NCBI GenBank assembly: GCA_018713215.1 | Contig: DVFO01000042.1 | Coordinates: forward strand, 1-19,519 | From: Enterenecus faecium | GTDB taxonomy: Bacteria > Bacillota > Clostridia > Oscillospirales > Oscillospiraceae | Reading direction: 5' to 3' | Length of the DNA stretch: 19,519 bases | Shown here: in pieces, positions 1 through 6,465 of the stretch | How the letters are laid out: every line of letters starts with the position of its first letter | How positions within the stretch are numbered: position 1 is the stretch's first letter | Notes under the pieces: generated by a model | What the model was told of the DNA's origin: nothing | What the model saw: only the letters and a program-made list of their open reading frames with translations | The model's database searches: none | Program-made: the position numbers and the translations under genes

Positions 1-762
1 ATCCTCAACTGCTCTTTGAACACCAACTACCCCTCCGTGCGCACCTATTATCCCCGCCTGTACGGGGCCAAGTTCATCAAAGGGGCCATTGCCGGGGCCA
101 TGTCCCGAGACGGGCGCATCGGCTATGTGACGGACTACCCCACCTATGGGGGGATCGCCAGCATCAATGCCTTTGCCCAGGGGGCAAGGATGGTCAACGC
201 CCACGCAAAGATCTACCTGGAGTGGTCTCAGCTCCAGTCGGGAGACGGCCTGGAGCGGCTCATCCAGCAGGGGATCAACCTGGTGGACTACCACGACCAA
301 CTCCACGAACACAGGGACGGGATCCAGGACGATGTCCATAACCTGGCTCTGGTCCAATGCTACTGGGGAAAGTTCTACCAGCGGCTGGTGCGGCGGGTCA
401 TGGACGGCAGCTGGAAGCTGGAAGAACGGGGAGCCAGCGCCGTCAACTATTGGTGGGGAATGACCCAGGGAGTGGTGAGCGTGCTCTGCTCCCGGCGTGT
501 GCCGGCGGGCACCCGTCGCCTGGTGGGTCTGTTCCGGGACGCCATGCGCAACCAGAAGCTGGACCCCTTTTATGGAACCATCTACGACCAGCAGGGCCAG
601 GTGGTGCACAGCGATGAAATCCCCATGTCCACCCAGAAAATTTTGACCATGAACTGGCTGTCCTCCTACGTGGAGGGGCGGCTGCCCGACCTGGAGGAGT
701 TTACCCCTAAGGCTCAGGAGCTGATTCGATTGCAGGGCGTGGAGAGACGGAGCGATACATGA
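1..762 (+). CDS. BMP/PnrA-family ABC transporter substrate-binding protein, 5'-truncated by the window edge
   Basis: The reading frame is open from base 1, so the gene starts upstream and only the last 253 residues are seen; the TTG at 16 is probably not a real start. The segment resembles the periplasmic-binding-protein type 1 fold of BMP/PnrA basic membrane proteins. Recognisable stretches are NTNYPSVRTYY, a G-x-IGYVTDYPTYGGIASINAF stretch (typical 'GKVGFVGG...NGF' position), GARMVNAHAKI, and a C-terminal 'DPFYGTIYDQQGQVV' strand pair followed by a short helix. Known members bind nucleosides or similar small molecules outside the membrane and feed an ABC importer. No permease or ATPase partner lies downstream, so any partners must be upstream. 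The stop overlaps the next gene's start (ATGA). The family call is fairly secure, the substrate unknown. Confidence 0.75.
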   Translation: MLNCSLNTNYPSVRTYYPRLYGAKFIKGAIAGAMSRDGRIGYVTDYPTYGGIASINAFAQGARMVNAHAKIYLEWSQLQSGDGLERLIQQGINLVDYHDQLHEHRDGIQDDVHNLALVQCYWGKFYQRLVRRVMDGSWKLEERGASAVNYWWGMTQGVVSVLCSRRVPAGTRRLVGLFRDAMRNQKLDPFYGTIYDQQGQVVHSDEIPMSTQKILTMNWLSSYVEGRLPDLEEFTPKAQELIRLQGVERRSDT

Positions 763-1349
763 GAATTCTAGTTGTAGCGGATGAGGAGTCTATGTTCCTT
801 TGGGACTATTACCGAGATGGTAAGCTGGCGGGGTTGGATCTGATCTTGTCCTGTGGAGATCTGGAACCCAGTTACCTCTCCTTTTTGGCAACCTTTGCGC
901 CTTGTCCTGTTTTGTATGTGCATGGCAATCACGATGACCGTTACCAGCAGAATCCTCCAGAGGGTTGCATTTGCGTAGATGGGAAGCTCTATGAGTATCA
1001 GGGAATTCGAATCCTTGGACTGGGTGGCTCCATGCGCTATAAGCCGGGAATGCATCAGTATACAGATATTCAGATGGCTTGTCGAGCAGCCGGGCTGCTT
1101 CCACATATCTGGATGAAAAAAGGGTTTGATATTTTGCTCACCCATGCCCCTGGGACTGATATGGTGGAGAGCAACGACCTGGCACACCGGGGTTTTTGGG
1201 CCTTTAACCGCCTGCTGGATAAGTATCAGCCTGCTCTGTTTCTCCACGGACACACCCATATGAACTACGGTCGACAGATTCAGAGAGAACGTATGTATGG
1301 GAAAACCAGGGTCATCAATGGATATGAACGGTATATTGTGGAAATATAG
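759..1349 (+). CDS. Metallophosphoesterase (calcineurin-like, YfcE/MJ0936-like size)
   Basis: This 196-residue protein has the ordered metal-binding blocks of the calcineurin-like phosphoesterase fold: ADEE (residues 7-10), GDLE (33-36), GNHDD (56-60), THAP (128-131) and GHTH (164-167). The first block reads D-x-E instead of the usual D-x-H, so one metal ligand differs from textbook enzymes. I recall similar 'SDEE' sequences in clostridial homologues, so this may be a subfamily trait. Expected activity is hydrolysis of a phosphomonoester or phosphodiester with two divalent metals in the cytoplasm; no signal peptide is visible. The start is ATG in an ATGA overlap with the upstream gene, with GGAG at 749-752 six bases ahead. 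Codon use is visibly less GC-rich than in the upstream gene, which suggests a different history despite the coupled layout. Substrate unknown. Confidence 0.85.
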   Translation: MRILVVADEESMFLWDYYRDGKLAGLDLILSCGDLEPSYLSFLATFAPCPVLYVHGNHDDRYQQNPPEGCICVDGKLYEYQGIRILGLGGSMRYKPGMHQYTDIQMACRAAGLLPHIWMKKGFDILLTHAPGTDMVESNDLAHRGFWAFNRLLDKYQPALFLHGHTHMNYGRQIQRERMYGKTRVINGYERYIVEI

Positions 1350-1496
1350 TGGGAGTTTTACCCTGAAGATGTTGTGAATCTGTTTCTCTGTATTACATAG
1401 ATTTGTTTCAAGTGAGTCCTTCCGGGCGGTCCACCATGAACCACCTCTGGGTCCAGCAAATGAGCGTAGCTCATTGGTTAGAACTCCGGCGCAATT
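1350..1496. other. Gap between convergent genes with tRNA-like scraps and a small hairpin
   Basis: No gene is seen here. Bases 1411-1433 (GAGTCCTTCCGGGCGGTCCACCA) resemble, with small indels, the 3' end of the tRNA-Arg gene at 2515-2591, including the terminal CCA. Bases 1457-1471 form ATGAGC-GTA-GCTCAT, a 6-bp hairpin, and the following TAGCTCATTGGTTAGA is D-arm-like. No U-rich terminator could be found for either flanking gene. The tRNA resemblance is by eye and may be coincidence. Confidence 0.35.
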
Positions 1497-2171
1497 TCAC
1501 ATGGTCTGCTGGGGAATATAAGGTTCTGTGGGCTGTTGCTCCTGCTCTCTGAGCTGTTCCGTGATATCTGGTATGCCACTTTCAATCTGCTCTTGGATAT
1601 CCCGGATGCATGCCGCCTGTTTGGGGGACAGGTTCAAATCGGCATTTAGGGTATCAGCGCAGCAATGAAAGATTTCTGTGAGCTGTTCCTGGTTGAAAAC
1701 TTGGTACTGGGGGACAAGGCCGGAACGGATAGCAAAGTCTTGCTTGGCAGCCAGGTAATTGTCTTGAAAGTAGTGGCCGTAGTTGAGACCTGTCCAGCGG
1801 AAGTCCCGGTCCCAGGTCACAAAGTGGATGCCGAATTTGGTCTGGTGTCCAGCCAGCACAGTCCCATTGAAGTCGGCCAGCACTCGAAAGTCTCCAGTCA
1901 GCCCCTGTGCCCTCAAGGGGGGAGCCTGCTCCAGCAGGGTAGTGTATTCCCGCACCATACAGGCCAGATCTGCGGCTCTTTGACAGGCTTGTTCCCGTTC
2001 CAAATTTGCCACATTCTCCTGCCAGTAGCGTACACCGCCGCCCTCTGTGATCCTGCAGAGAGGGTGTCCATCCCACTCCACGGGAAGTAGACCGTCCTGC
2101 ACAGCTTGGGTGGTAAATCCCTCTCGCTGGAGTACTCGGCGAAGCTCCTGAAAAAATACTTCTTGATTCAT
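1497..2171 (-). CDS. Hypothetical protein, resembling cargo proteins of clostridial conjugative elements
   Basis: The protein has 224 residues and no known catalytic motif. The start at 2171 (MNQEVFFQEL) is chosen over the longer open frame to 2360 because AAGGAGG sits about eight bases upstream and because 2172-2340 is taken up by palindromes. Visible traits are an N-terminal helix (FFQELRRVLQREGF), a central MVREYTTLLEQAPPL helix, a well-formed FRVLADFNGTVLAG strand-turn-strand, a WDRDFRWTGLNYGHYF aromatic stretch, AAKQDFAIRSGL, and a charged glutamine-rich C-terminus. From memory this layout resembles proteins of unknown function carried on integrative conjugative elements of gut Clostridia, but I cannot verify that here. 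Base composition is poorer in GC than the surrounding core genes. There is no signal peptide or membrane segment. Probably expressed, function unknown. Confidence 0.7.
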   Translation of the reverse strand: MNQEVFFQELRRVLQREGFTTQAVQDGLLPVEWDGHPLCRITEGGGVRYWQENVANLEREQACQRAADLACMVREYTTLLEQAPPLRAQGLTGDFRVLADFNGTVLAGHQTKFGIHFVTWDRDFRWTGLNYGHYFQDNYLAAKQDFAIRSGLVPQYQVFNQEQLTEIFHCCADTLNADLNLSPKQAACIRDIQEQIESGIPDITEQLREQEQQPTEPYIPQQTM

Positions 2172-2191
2172 TTTGATTACCTCCTTGGGCT

Positions 2192-2340
2192 TAGCGCCCT
2201 TTTTGAATTTTGATTGAAATGAAAAAAGGCGCCAATCTGATGGTCGGTCACGACCAACAAATTGACGCCTAGAACTTTGTGTATTCTGTTTTGAAAAAGA
2301 TAGCGCCCTTTTTGAATAAGCCGGTTTCAAAAAGGGCGCC
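2192..2340 (-). repeat. Palindromic leader: three hairpins and a 17-bp direct repeat upstream of the hypothetical gene
   Basis: TAGCGCCCTTTTTGAAT occurs identically at 2192-2208 and 2301-2317. The second copy forms a perfect 14-bp hairpin (2303-2316 with 2326-2339, 9-nt loop). The first pairs imperfectly with the GAAAAAAGGCGCC at 2221-2233. Between them, 2228-2246 and 2251-2269 make a third palindrome with a perfect inner TGGTCG/CGACCA stem and an outer arm with two mismatches. All three arms begin or end in GGCGCC or GACGCC. Everything lies between the gene start at 2171 and the tRNA-like scrap, so it could be a structured 5' leader, a repeat element or a relic of element ends. Confidence 0.7.
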
Positions 2341-2375
2341 AAGTGGGGATGTCTATGCAAATCTCAGGGGAGAAG

Positions 2376-2397
2376 GGGGTTCGAATCCCTTCGGTTA
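2376..2397 (+). repeat. tRNA T-arm-like fragment, inverted relative to the nearby tRNA-Arg
   Basis: GGGGTTCGAATCCCTTCGG on the plus strand matches the T-arm and start of the acceptor of the minus-strand tRNA-Arg at 2515-2591 except for one base (A for G in the T loop). No matching 5' half (acceptor, D-arm, anticodon) precedes it, so it is not a functional tRNA gene. It could be an attachment-site remnant left by an element that used a tRNA 3' end. Confidence 0.45.
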
Positions 2398-2467
2398 CTG
2401 AGAAACAGCAGTTTACATCTATGGAATTTTCGGTGAAATTTTGAGAGGAAAAAACCCGGAAACAGTT

Positions 2468-2496
2468 GATGCCGTAGGCTTTCAGCCTACGGCATC
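2468..2496 (-). terminator. Hairpin downstream of tRNA-Arg, probable terminator
   Basis: GATGCCGTAGGCT and AGCCTACGGCATC form a perfect 13-bp stem with a TTC loop, 19 bases past the tRNA 3' end in the minus direction. A run of six T follows only about 13 bases further along the minus strand, so it is not a textbook U-tract. A role in termination or in protecting the 3' end of the precursor is likely. Confidence 0.6.
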
Positions 2497-2514
2497 TATA
2501 CTGTTTTGCTTTTA

Positions 2515-2591
2515 TGGTACGCCCGAAGGGACTCGAACCCCCAACATTCAGAACCGGAATCTGACGCTCTATCCAATTGAACTACGGGCGC
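2515..2591 (-). tRNA. tRNA-Arg (anticodon CCG)
   Basis: The minus strand reads GCGCCCG (acceptor 5'), TA, a D-arm GTTCAATTGGATAGAGC, an anticodon arm TCAGA-TTCCGGT-TCTGA, and a T-arm GGGGG-TTCGAGT-CCCTT. The acceptor 3' strand CGGGCGT follows, then discriminator A and an encoded CCA (plus-strand TGG at 2515-2517). The anticodon CCG is at plus positions 2555-2557 and reads CGG codons. The acceptor closes with a G1-U72 wobble instead of G-C, a small oddity. A consensus-like promoter lies directly upstream at 2611-2639. Confidence 0.95.
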
Positions 2592-2610
2592 ATCTTCATG
2601 ATGCTTGAAT

Positions 2611-2639
2611 AGTATAGCAGGAAAATTTCCGTTTGTAAA
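2611..2639 (-). promoter_or_regulatory. SigA-type promoter of the tRNA-Arg gene
   Basis: On the minus strand TTTACA (2634-2639) and TATACT (2611-2616) are separated by 17 bases. Transcription would start about 2604, some 13 bases before the mature tRNA 5' end at 2591. Confidence 0.8.
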
Positions 2640-2699
2640 GAAGAAAATAAAAAATAACTCCCAGAGACGGAAATAAGCATAGGCAAGGGCGGGGGATTG

Positions 2700-2708
2700 T
2701 GGTATCAT
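2700..2708 (+). promoter_or_regulatory. Possible extended -10 promoter of the lipoprotein/two-component operon
   Basis: TGGTATCAT is a TG-N plus -10-like element 78 bases before the chosen start codon, in an AT-richer stretch. No good -35 lies at the right distance, so this is tentative. Confidence 0.35.
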
Positions 2709-2785
2709 ATTACAATGGTAAGCTACGAAATTCCCCTCAGACAGCCGGAGGGGTCAAGCCCAGCAAAAGAAATGAGGTTAGAACG

Positions 2786-4156
2786 GTGAAAAAACGAGTG
2801 TTTCGCGGTGTGGGGCTGTGTGCCATGCTGCTGTGCCTATCGTTGAGCTTATGCGGTTGTATGTTTGAGCAGTCCGAGGGAATGTACGCCCTGCCCATCC
2901 TGCCCGAGGCGTATTCCCAGCTCCAGAGCACCATCCAGGACGTGATGGACCAGCAGGGGGCGGAGTACGCCACCATCAGCTCGGGCAGCAACACCTCCAC
3001 GGTGCAGCTGCTGGACCTCAACGGAGATGGAGAACAGGAGATGGCGGCGGTGTTTCTCCGAGTCACCTCGGCAGAGGAGAAGCCGCTGCGGGTGTGCCTG
3101 TTCCGCAAGGGGGCGGACAACGACTACCGCCTGACCTACGTGGTGGAAGGGGACGGCACCTCCATCAACTCCGTGACCTATGAGGACGTGACGGGGGACG
3201 GGACTTTAGACCTCATCGTCTCCTGGCAGATGAGCGCCAAGGTGCACATCCTCTCCGCCTATGCCCTGTTGGACGCAGGGGTCAGCGAGCTGATGAGCAC
3301 CACCTATAATGAGAGCTATCTGGTCACCGACCTGGACCAGGACGGCGCCAAGGAGATCGTGGTCTGCCACCAGGACAGCACCGGGGACGGGGCCAACCTG
3401 GCGGAATTTTACGACTATAACGGCGGCGTGATGACCATGACCTCCTCCGCCCCCCTGTCCAATGGCATCTATGGGGTGTACTCCATGGTGCCGGGCAAGC
3501 TGGCCGACGGCACTCCGGCGGTGTTTGCCTCCTCGCTGTTCTCCGGCGGGACCCTCACCGACGTGATGACGGTGGCGGACGGACGCCTGCACAATGTCAC
3601 CTTAAACAAGCAGGCGGGTTACAGCGAGGTGACCTCCCGGGTGGACACCGGGGTGTCCCTGTCCGACATCAACAAGGACGGCGTGTTGGAAATCCCCATC
3701 CCCGTGAAGCTGCCCAGCGTCAAGGAGGGGGAGGAGTCCGAAGAGTCGGTAATTTACTGGTGCCAGGTCAACGCCAACGGCAGCTTGGCCATCAGCTGTG
3801 TCACCTACCACTGTCAGGCTGACGGCTGGTACCTGGTGTTGCCGGACAACTGGCCGGAGAACATCGCCGTGGCCCGGGACGACTCTCTCAGCCACCGGGG
3901 CGAGCGTTCGGTGGTGTTCTACTATAACTCCGGGGAAGAGGGCCAGGAGCCCAAGCCCTTCTTGACCATCTACCGCCTGACCGGCAGCAACCGTCAGGCC
4001 CGGGCCATGCTGCCTGGCCGCGTGACCCTGTACAGCGACAGTACCACCATCTACGCCGCCTCCCTGGAAGAGGGCGTGTGGGATTGCAAACTGAAAGCCA
4101 ACGAACTGGCCCAGCGGTTCTTCCTCATCACCGTGGCCTGGGACAGTGAATCTTAA
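2786..4156 (+). CDS. Lipoprotein with four FG-GAP/VCBS-like DxxxDG repeats, upstream of a two-component system
   Basis: The start is the GTG at 2786 (product MKKRVFRGVG), chosen over the open frame to 2699 because it places a classic signal peptide at the N-terminus and GAGG eight bases upstream. A charged n-region, a hydrophobic LCAMLLCLSLSL core and a lipobox LCGC put the lipidated cysteine at residue 25, so the 456-residue product should be anchored outside the membrane. Four acidic loops, DLNGDGEQE (77-85), DVTGDGTLD (134-142), DLDQDGAKE (182-190) and DINKDGVLE (294-302), are calcium-loop-like motifs of FG-GAP/VCBS repeats and suggest a partial beta-propeller. The stop is only 14 bases before the response regulator start. 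I infer a sensory or accessory role for the downstream kinase; a binding protein for polysaccharide or metal is an alternative. Confidence 0.8.
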   Translation: MKKRVFRGVGLCAMLLCLSLSLCGCMFEQSEGMYALPILPEAYSQLQSTIQDVMDQQGAEYATISSGSNTSTVQLLDLNGDGEQEMAAVFLRVTSAEEKPLRVCLFRKGADNDYRLTYVVEGDGTSINSVTYEDVTGDGTLDLIVSWQMSAKVHILSAYALLDAGVSELMSTTYNESYLVTDLDQDGAKEIVVCHQDSTGDGANLAEFYDYNGGVMTMTSSAPLSNGIYGVYSMVPGKLADGTPAVFASSLFSGGTLTDVMTVADGRLHNVTLNKQAGYSEVTSRVDTGVSLSDINKDGVLEIPIPVKLPSVKEGEESEESVIYWCQVNANGSLAISCVTYHCQADGWYLVLPDNWPENIAVARDDSLSHRGERSVVFYYNSGEEGQEPKPFLTIYRLTGSNRQARAMLPGRVTLYSDSTTIYAASLEEGVWDCKLKANELAQRFFLITVAWDSES

Positions 4157-4170
4157 AGGAGTGAGCCACC

Positions 4171-4860
4171 ATGAAAAAAGTATTGGTATTGGAGGACGAG
4201 TCCAACATCCGCAGCTTTGTGGTCATCAACCTCAAGCGTGCGGGATATGAGACCATTGAGGCGGGCACCGGCGAGGAGGCCCTGGAGCAGATCGCCCGGC
4301 ACCCGGACATTCGGGTGGCGCTGCTGGACATTATGCTCCCCGGCGAGATGGACGGCTTTGAGGTGTGCCGCCGCATCCGGGCGGGCAATTCCCAGATCGG
4401 CATCATCATGCTCACCGCCCTCACCCAGGAGATGGACAAGGTCACCGGCCTGATGACCGGGGCGGACGACTATGTCACCAAGCCCTTCTCGCCCGCCGAG
4501 CTCACCGCCCGAGTGGACGCTTTGTACCGCCGCACCGGCGGAGAGACCACCCGGGAGACCGACGAGATTCATCAGCCCCCCTTCCTCCTCAACACCCGCA
4601 ACCGCACCCTGGAGAAGAACGGCCAGCGGGTGAAGCTGACCCAGGTGGAATACTCCATCGTCAAGCTGTTTATGGACAACCCGGGGAAGGCCCTGGCCCG
4701 GGAGGAGATTCTGGACGCGGTGTGGGGCAAGGACTACATCGGAGAGCTGAAGATCGTGGACGTGAACATTCGCCGCCTGCGCATCAAGCTGGAGGACGAC
4801 CCCCAGAATCCCACCTACATCAATACCGTCTGGGGCTTTGGCTATAAATGGGGCTGCTAA
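4171..4860 (+). CDS. OmpR/PhoB-family response regulator
   Basis: This is a 229-residue two-domain regulator. The receiver domain (about 1-120) has the acidic pair E8/D9, phospho-acceptor D53 in LLDIMLPG, the switch threonine T82 in MLTAL and the conserved K104 in YVTKPFSPAEL. The C-terminal winged helix (about 130-229) contains the LTQVEYSIVKLFMDNPGKALAREEIL recognition region and ends in VWGFGYKW, typical of the OmpR/PhoB class. It should bind direct repeats in promoters once phosphorylated by the kinase encoded next. The start ATG at 4171 has AAGGAG at 4156-4161 in good position. Its targets cannot be read from the window; self-regulation of its own operon is the usual expectation. Confidence 0.95.
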   Translation: MKKVLVLEDESNIRSFVVINLKRAGYETIEAGTGEEALEQIARHPDIRVALLDIMLPGEMDGFEVCRRIRAGNSQIGIIMLTALTQEMDKVTGLMTGADDYVTKPFSPAELTARVDALYRRTGGETTRETDEIHQPPFLLNTRNRTLEKNGQRVKLTQVEYSIVKLFMDNPGKALAREEILDAVWGKDYIGELKIVDVNIRRLRIKLEDDPQNPTYINTVWGFGYKWGC

Positions 4861-4891
4861 TGCGGCGTGAAGAGCATGGAGAGGATATAAG

Positions 4892-6361
4892 ATGATTTGG
4901 AAGAAGATCCCCCTTCCCGGCAAGCGGAAGAAGGAGGGACAGGAGCAGAAGAAAAAGGCGGTGCGCCGGGGCGTGCTGCGTCGCCGCTGGCTGGTGAATA
5001 CCCTGGTGACCACCTTTGCCATTGTGGCCATTGCCGTGTCCGCCTTCTCCCTGGCCATTTACAACTACTACCTGGCCACCATCGCCGCCACCCTGGAGAG
5101 CAAGGCCCAGACGGCGGCCGGGATGTTTCAGAACTACACCGAGACCACCTACCTCTATGCGGCCCGGCAGTTCATCAACCAGTTTGAGGAGAAAAACACC
5201 ATTGAGGTGCAGTTCCTCACCCCCGACGGCGAGGTGCGCATGACCTCCCTTATGGACATCTCCGGTGCCACCCCCCAGGGGGATGACATTGAGGAGGCCA
5301 TCCAGACCAAAGTGCTGTCCACCTGGCGGGGAGAGGACACCTCCACCCAGGACTACCTCATGGCCGCCTCCGCCCCCATCGTGTACAACGGCTCGGTGGT
5401 GGGTGTGGTGCGCCTGGTCACCTCTCTGCGCCTGCTCCAGGCCCAGATGTTGAAGGTGGTGGGCATCAGCGTGCTGGTGGGCATGGTCATCATCGCCCTG
5501 ATGGTGCTCTACGCCTCCTACTTCATCCGCATGATTCTGGAGCCGGTGACCCGGGTCACCGAGACCGCCAAGCGCATCGCCGCCGGCAGCTACGGGGTCC
5601 AGATGGAGGTGCGGGGCGACGACGAGATGGGCCAGCTGGTGGACGCCATCAACGACATGTCCATGAAAATCGACCAGGCGGAGAAGACCCAGTCGGAGTT
5701 TATCTCCTCGGTGTCCCACGAGCTGCGTACTCCTCTCACCGCCATCAACGGCTGGGCGGAGACCCTGTACAACGGCGAGGTACGGGACGCAGAGGACGTG
5801 AAAAAGGGCATGGGCATCATCGTTTCCGAGGCCCGACGCCTGACCAACATGGTGGAGGAGCTGCTGGAGTTCTCCCGCATTGAGACCGGGCGGTTCAACC
5901 TGTCCGTGGAGCCCATTGATATCAAAGCGGAGCTGGAGGACGCCGTGTACACCTACCGGGAGTTCTTCCGCCGCAAGGGCTTGAAGCTGGAGTATATCGA
6001 GTGCGAAGAGGAGTTCCCCCCCATCAGCGGCGACCCGGAGCGGCTGCGCCAGGTGTTCTGCAACCTGCTGGACAACGCCGACAAGCACGGCGGGTCCGGG
6101 GGCGAAGTGGATGTGTCCATCCACCCCGAGGGGAACATGGTGGCCATCCGGGTGCGGGACTTCGGCCCCGGCGTCCCCGAAGAGGAGCTGCCCTACGTCA
6201 AATACAAGTTCTACAAGGGCTCTTCCAAGGCCCGTGGCTCCGGCATCGGCCTGGCCGTGTGTGAGGAGATCGTCACCTGCCACGGCGGCACCCTGGATAT
6301 TGAAAACGCCATGGGCGGCGGCTGCGTGGTCACCCTGCGCCTGCCCATGACCCTGGAATAA
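4892..6361 (+). CDS. Membrane sensor histidine kinase (HAMP, HisKA, HATPase)
   Basis: The protein has 489 residues with a very basic N-terminus (KRKKEGQEQKKKAVRR), TM1 at about 34-58 and an extracytoplasmic sensor loop at about 60-187. TM2 lies at about 188-212, followed by a HAMP linker beginning EPVTRVTETAKRIAAG. The phospho-acceptor is H276 in FISSVSHELRTPL. ATP-binding boxes are NLLDNADKH (391-399), DFGPG (423-427) and GSGIGLA (449-455). It should autophosphorylate on H276 and pass the phosphate to D53 of the regulator encoded 31 bases upstream. The loop has no recognisable ligand domain, but it is long enough to contact the lipoprotein made from the same operon. A short GGAGAGGAT precedes the ATG. 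The gene ends at a TAA directly before the next transcription unit. Confidence 0.95.
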   Translation: MIWKKIPLPGKRKKEGQEQKKKAVRRGVLRRRWLVNTLVTTFAIVAIAVSAFSLAIYNYYLATIAATLESKAQTAAGMFQNYTETTYLYAARQFINQFEEKNTIEVQFLTPDGEVRMTSLMDISGATPQGDDIEEAIQTKVLSTWRGEDTSTQDYLMAASAPIVYNGSVVGVVRLVTSLRLLQAQMLKVVGISVLVGMVIIALMVLYASYFIRMILEPVTRVTETAKRIAAGSYGVQMEVRGDDEMGQLVDAINDMSMKIDQAEKTQSEFISSVSHELRTPLTAINGWAETLYNGEVRDAEDVKKGMGIIVSEARRLTNMVEELLEFSRIETGRFNLSVEPIDIKAELEDAVYTYREFFRRKGLKLEYIECEEEFPPISGDPERLRQVFCNLLDNADKHGGSGGEVDVSIHPEGNMVAIRVRDFGPGVPEEELPYVKYKFYKGSSKARGSGIGLAVCEEIVTCHGGTLDIENAMGGGCVVTLRLPMTLE

Positions 6362-6383
6362 TGAAACAAATGTACGAAAACCC

Positions 6384-6412
6384 TTGTCATTTTTCCCGCC
6401 ATCTGCTAAGAT
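6384..6412 (+). promoter_or_regulatory. SigA-type promoter of the DUF1385-prmC-recA-recX-rimO-pgsA operon
   Basis: TTGTCA (6384-6389) and TAAGAT (6407-6412) are separated by exactly 17 bases, in the only gap of any size before the operon. The expected start site is near 6419, leaving a leader of about 47 bases before the ATG at 6466. I see no LexA-type palindrome overlapping it. Confidence 0.7.
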
Positions 6413-6465
6413 GTTCCGTGGAAGGACGGGGGGGGAGTACGCCCGAGATAAAGGAGTTCAATCCC

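Noticed and set aside
2172..2360. N-terminal extension of the hypothetical protein (63 more residues)
   Set aside because: A strong AAGGAGG is placed for the start at 2171, while the extension runs through three palindromes and has low-complexity basic composition.
1457..2398. A single tRNA gene split by an insertion, with a D-arm-like piece at 1465-1480 and a T-arm at 2377-2395
   Set aside because: The bases before the D-arm-like piece (ATGAGCG) cannot pair with the acceptor strand CGGTTAC after the T-arm, so the two are not halves of one tRNA.
4820..6283. Long minus-strand open frame opposite the histidine kinase gene (487 codons)
   Set aside because: It is antisense to a kinase with all family boxes, is rich in His, Gly and Leu as expected from the reverse of GC-rich codons, and has no motif or ribosome binding site.
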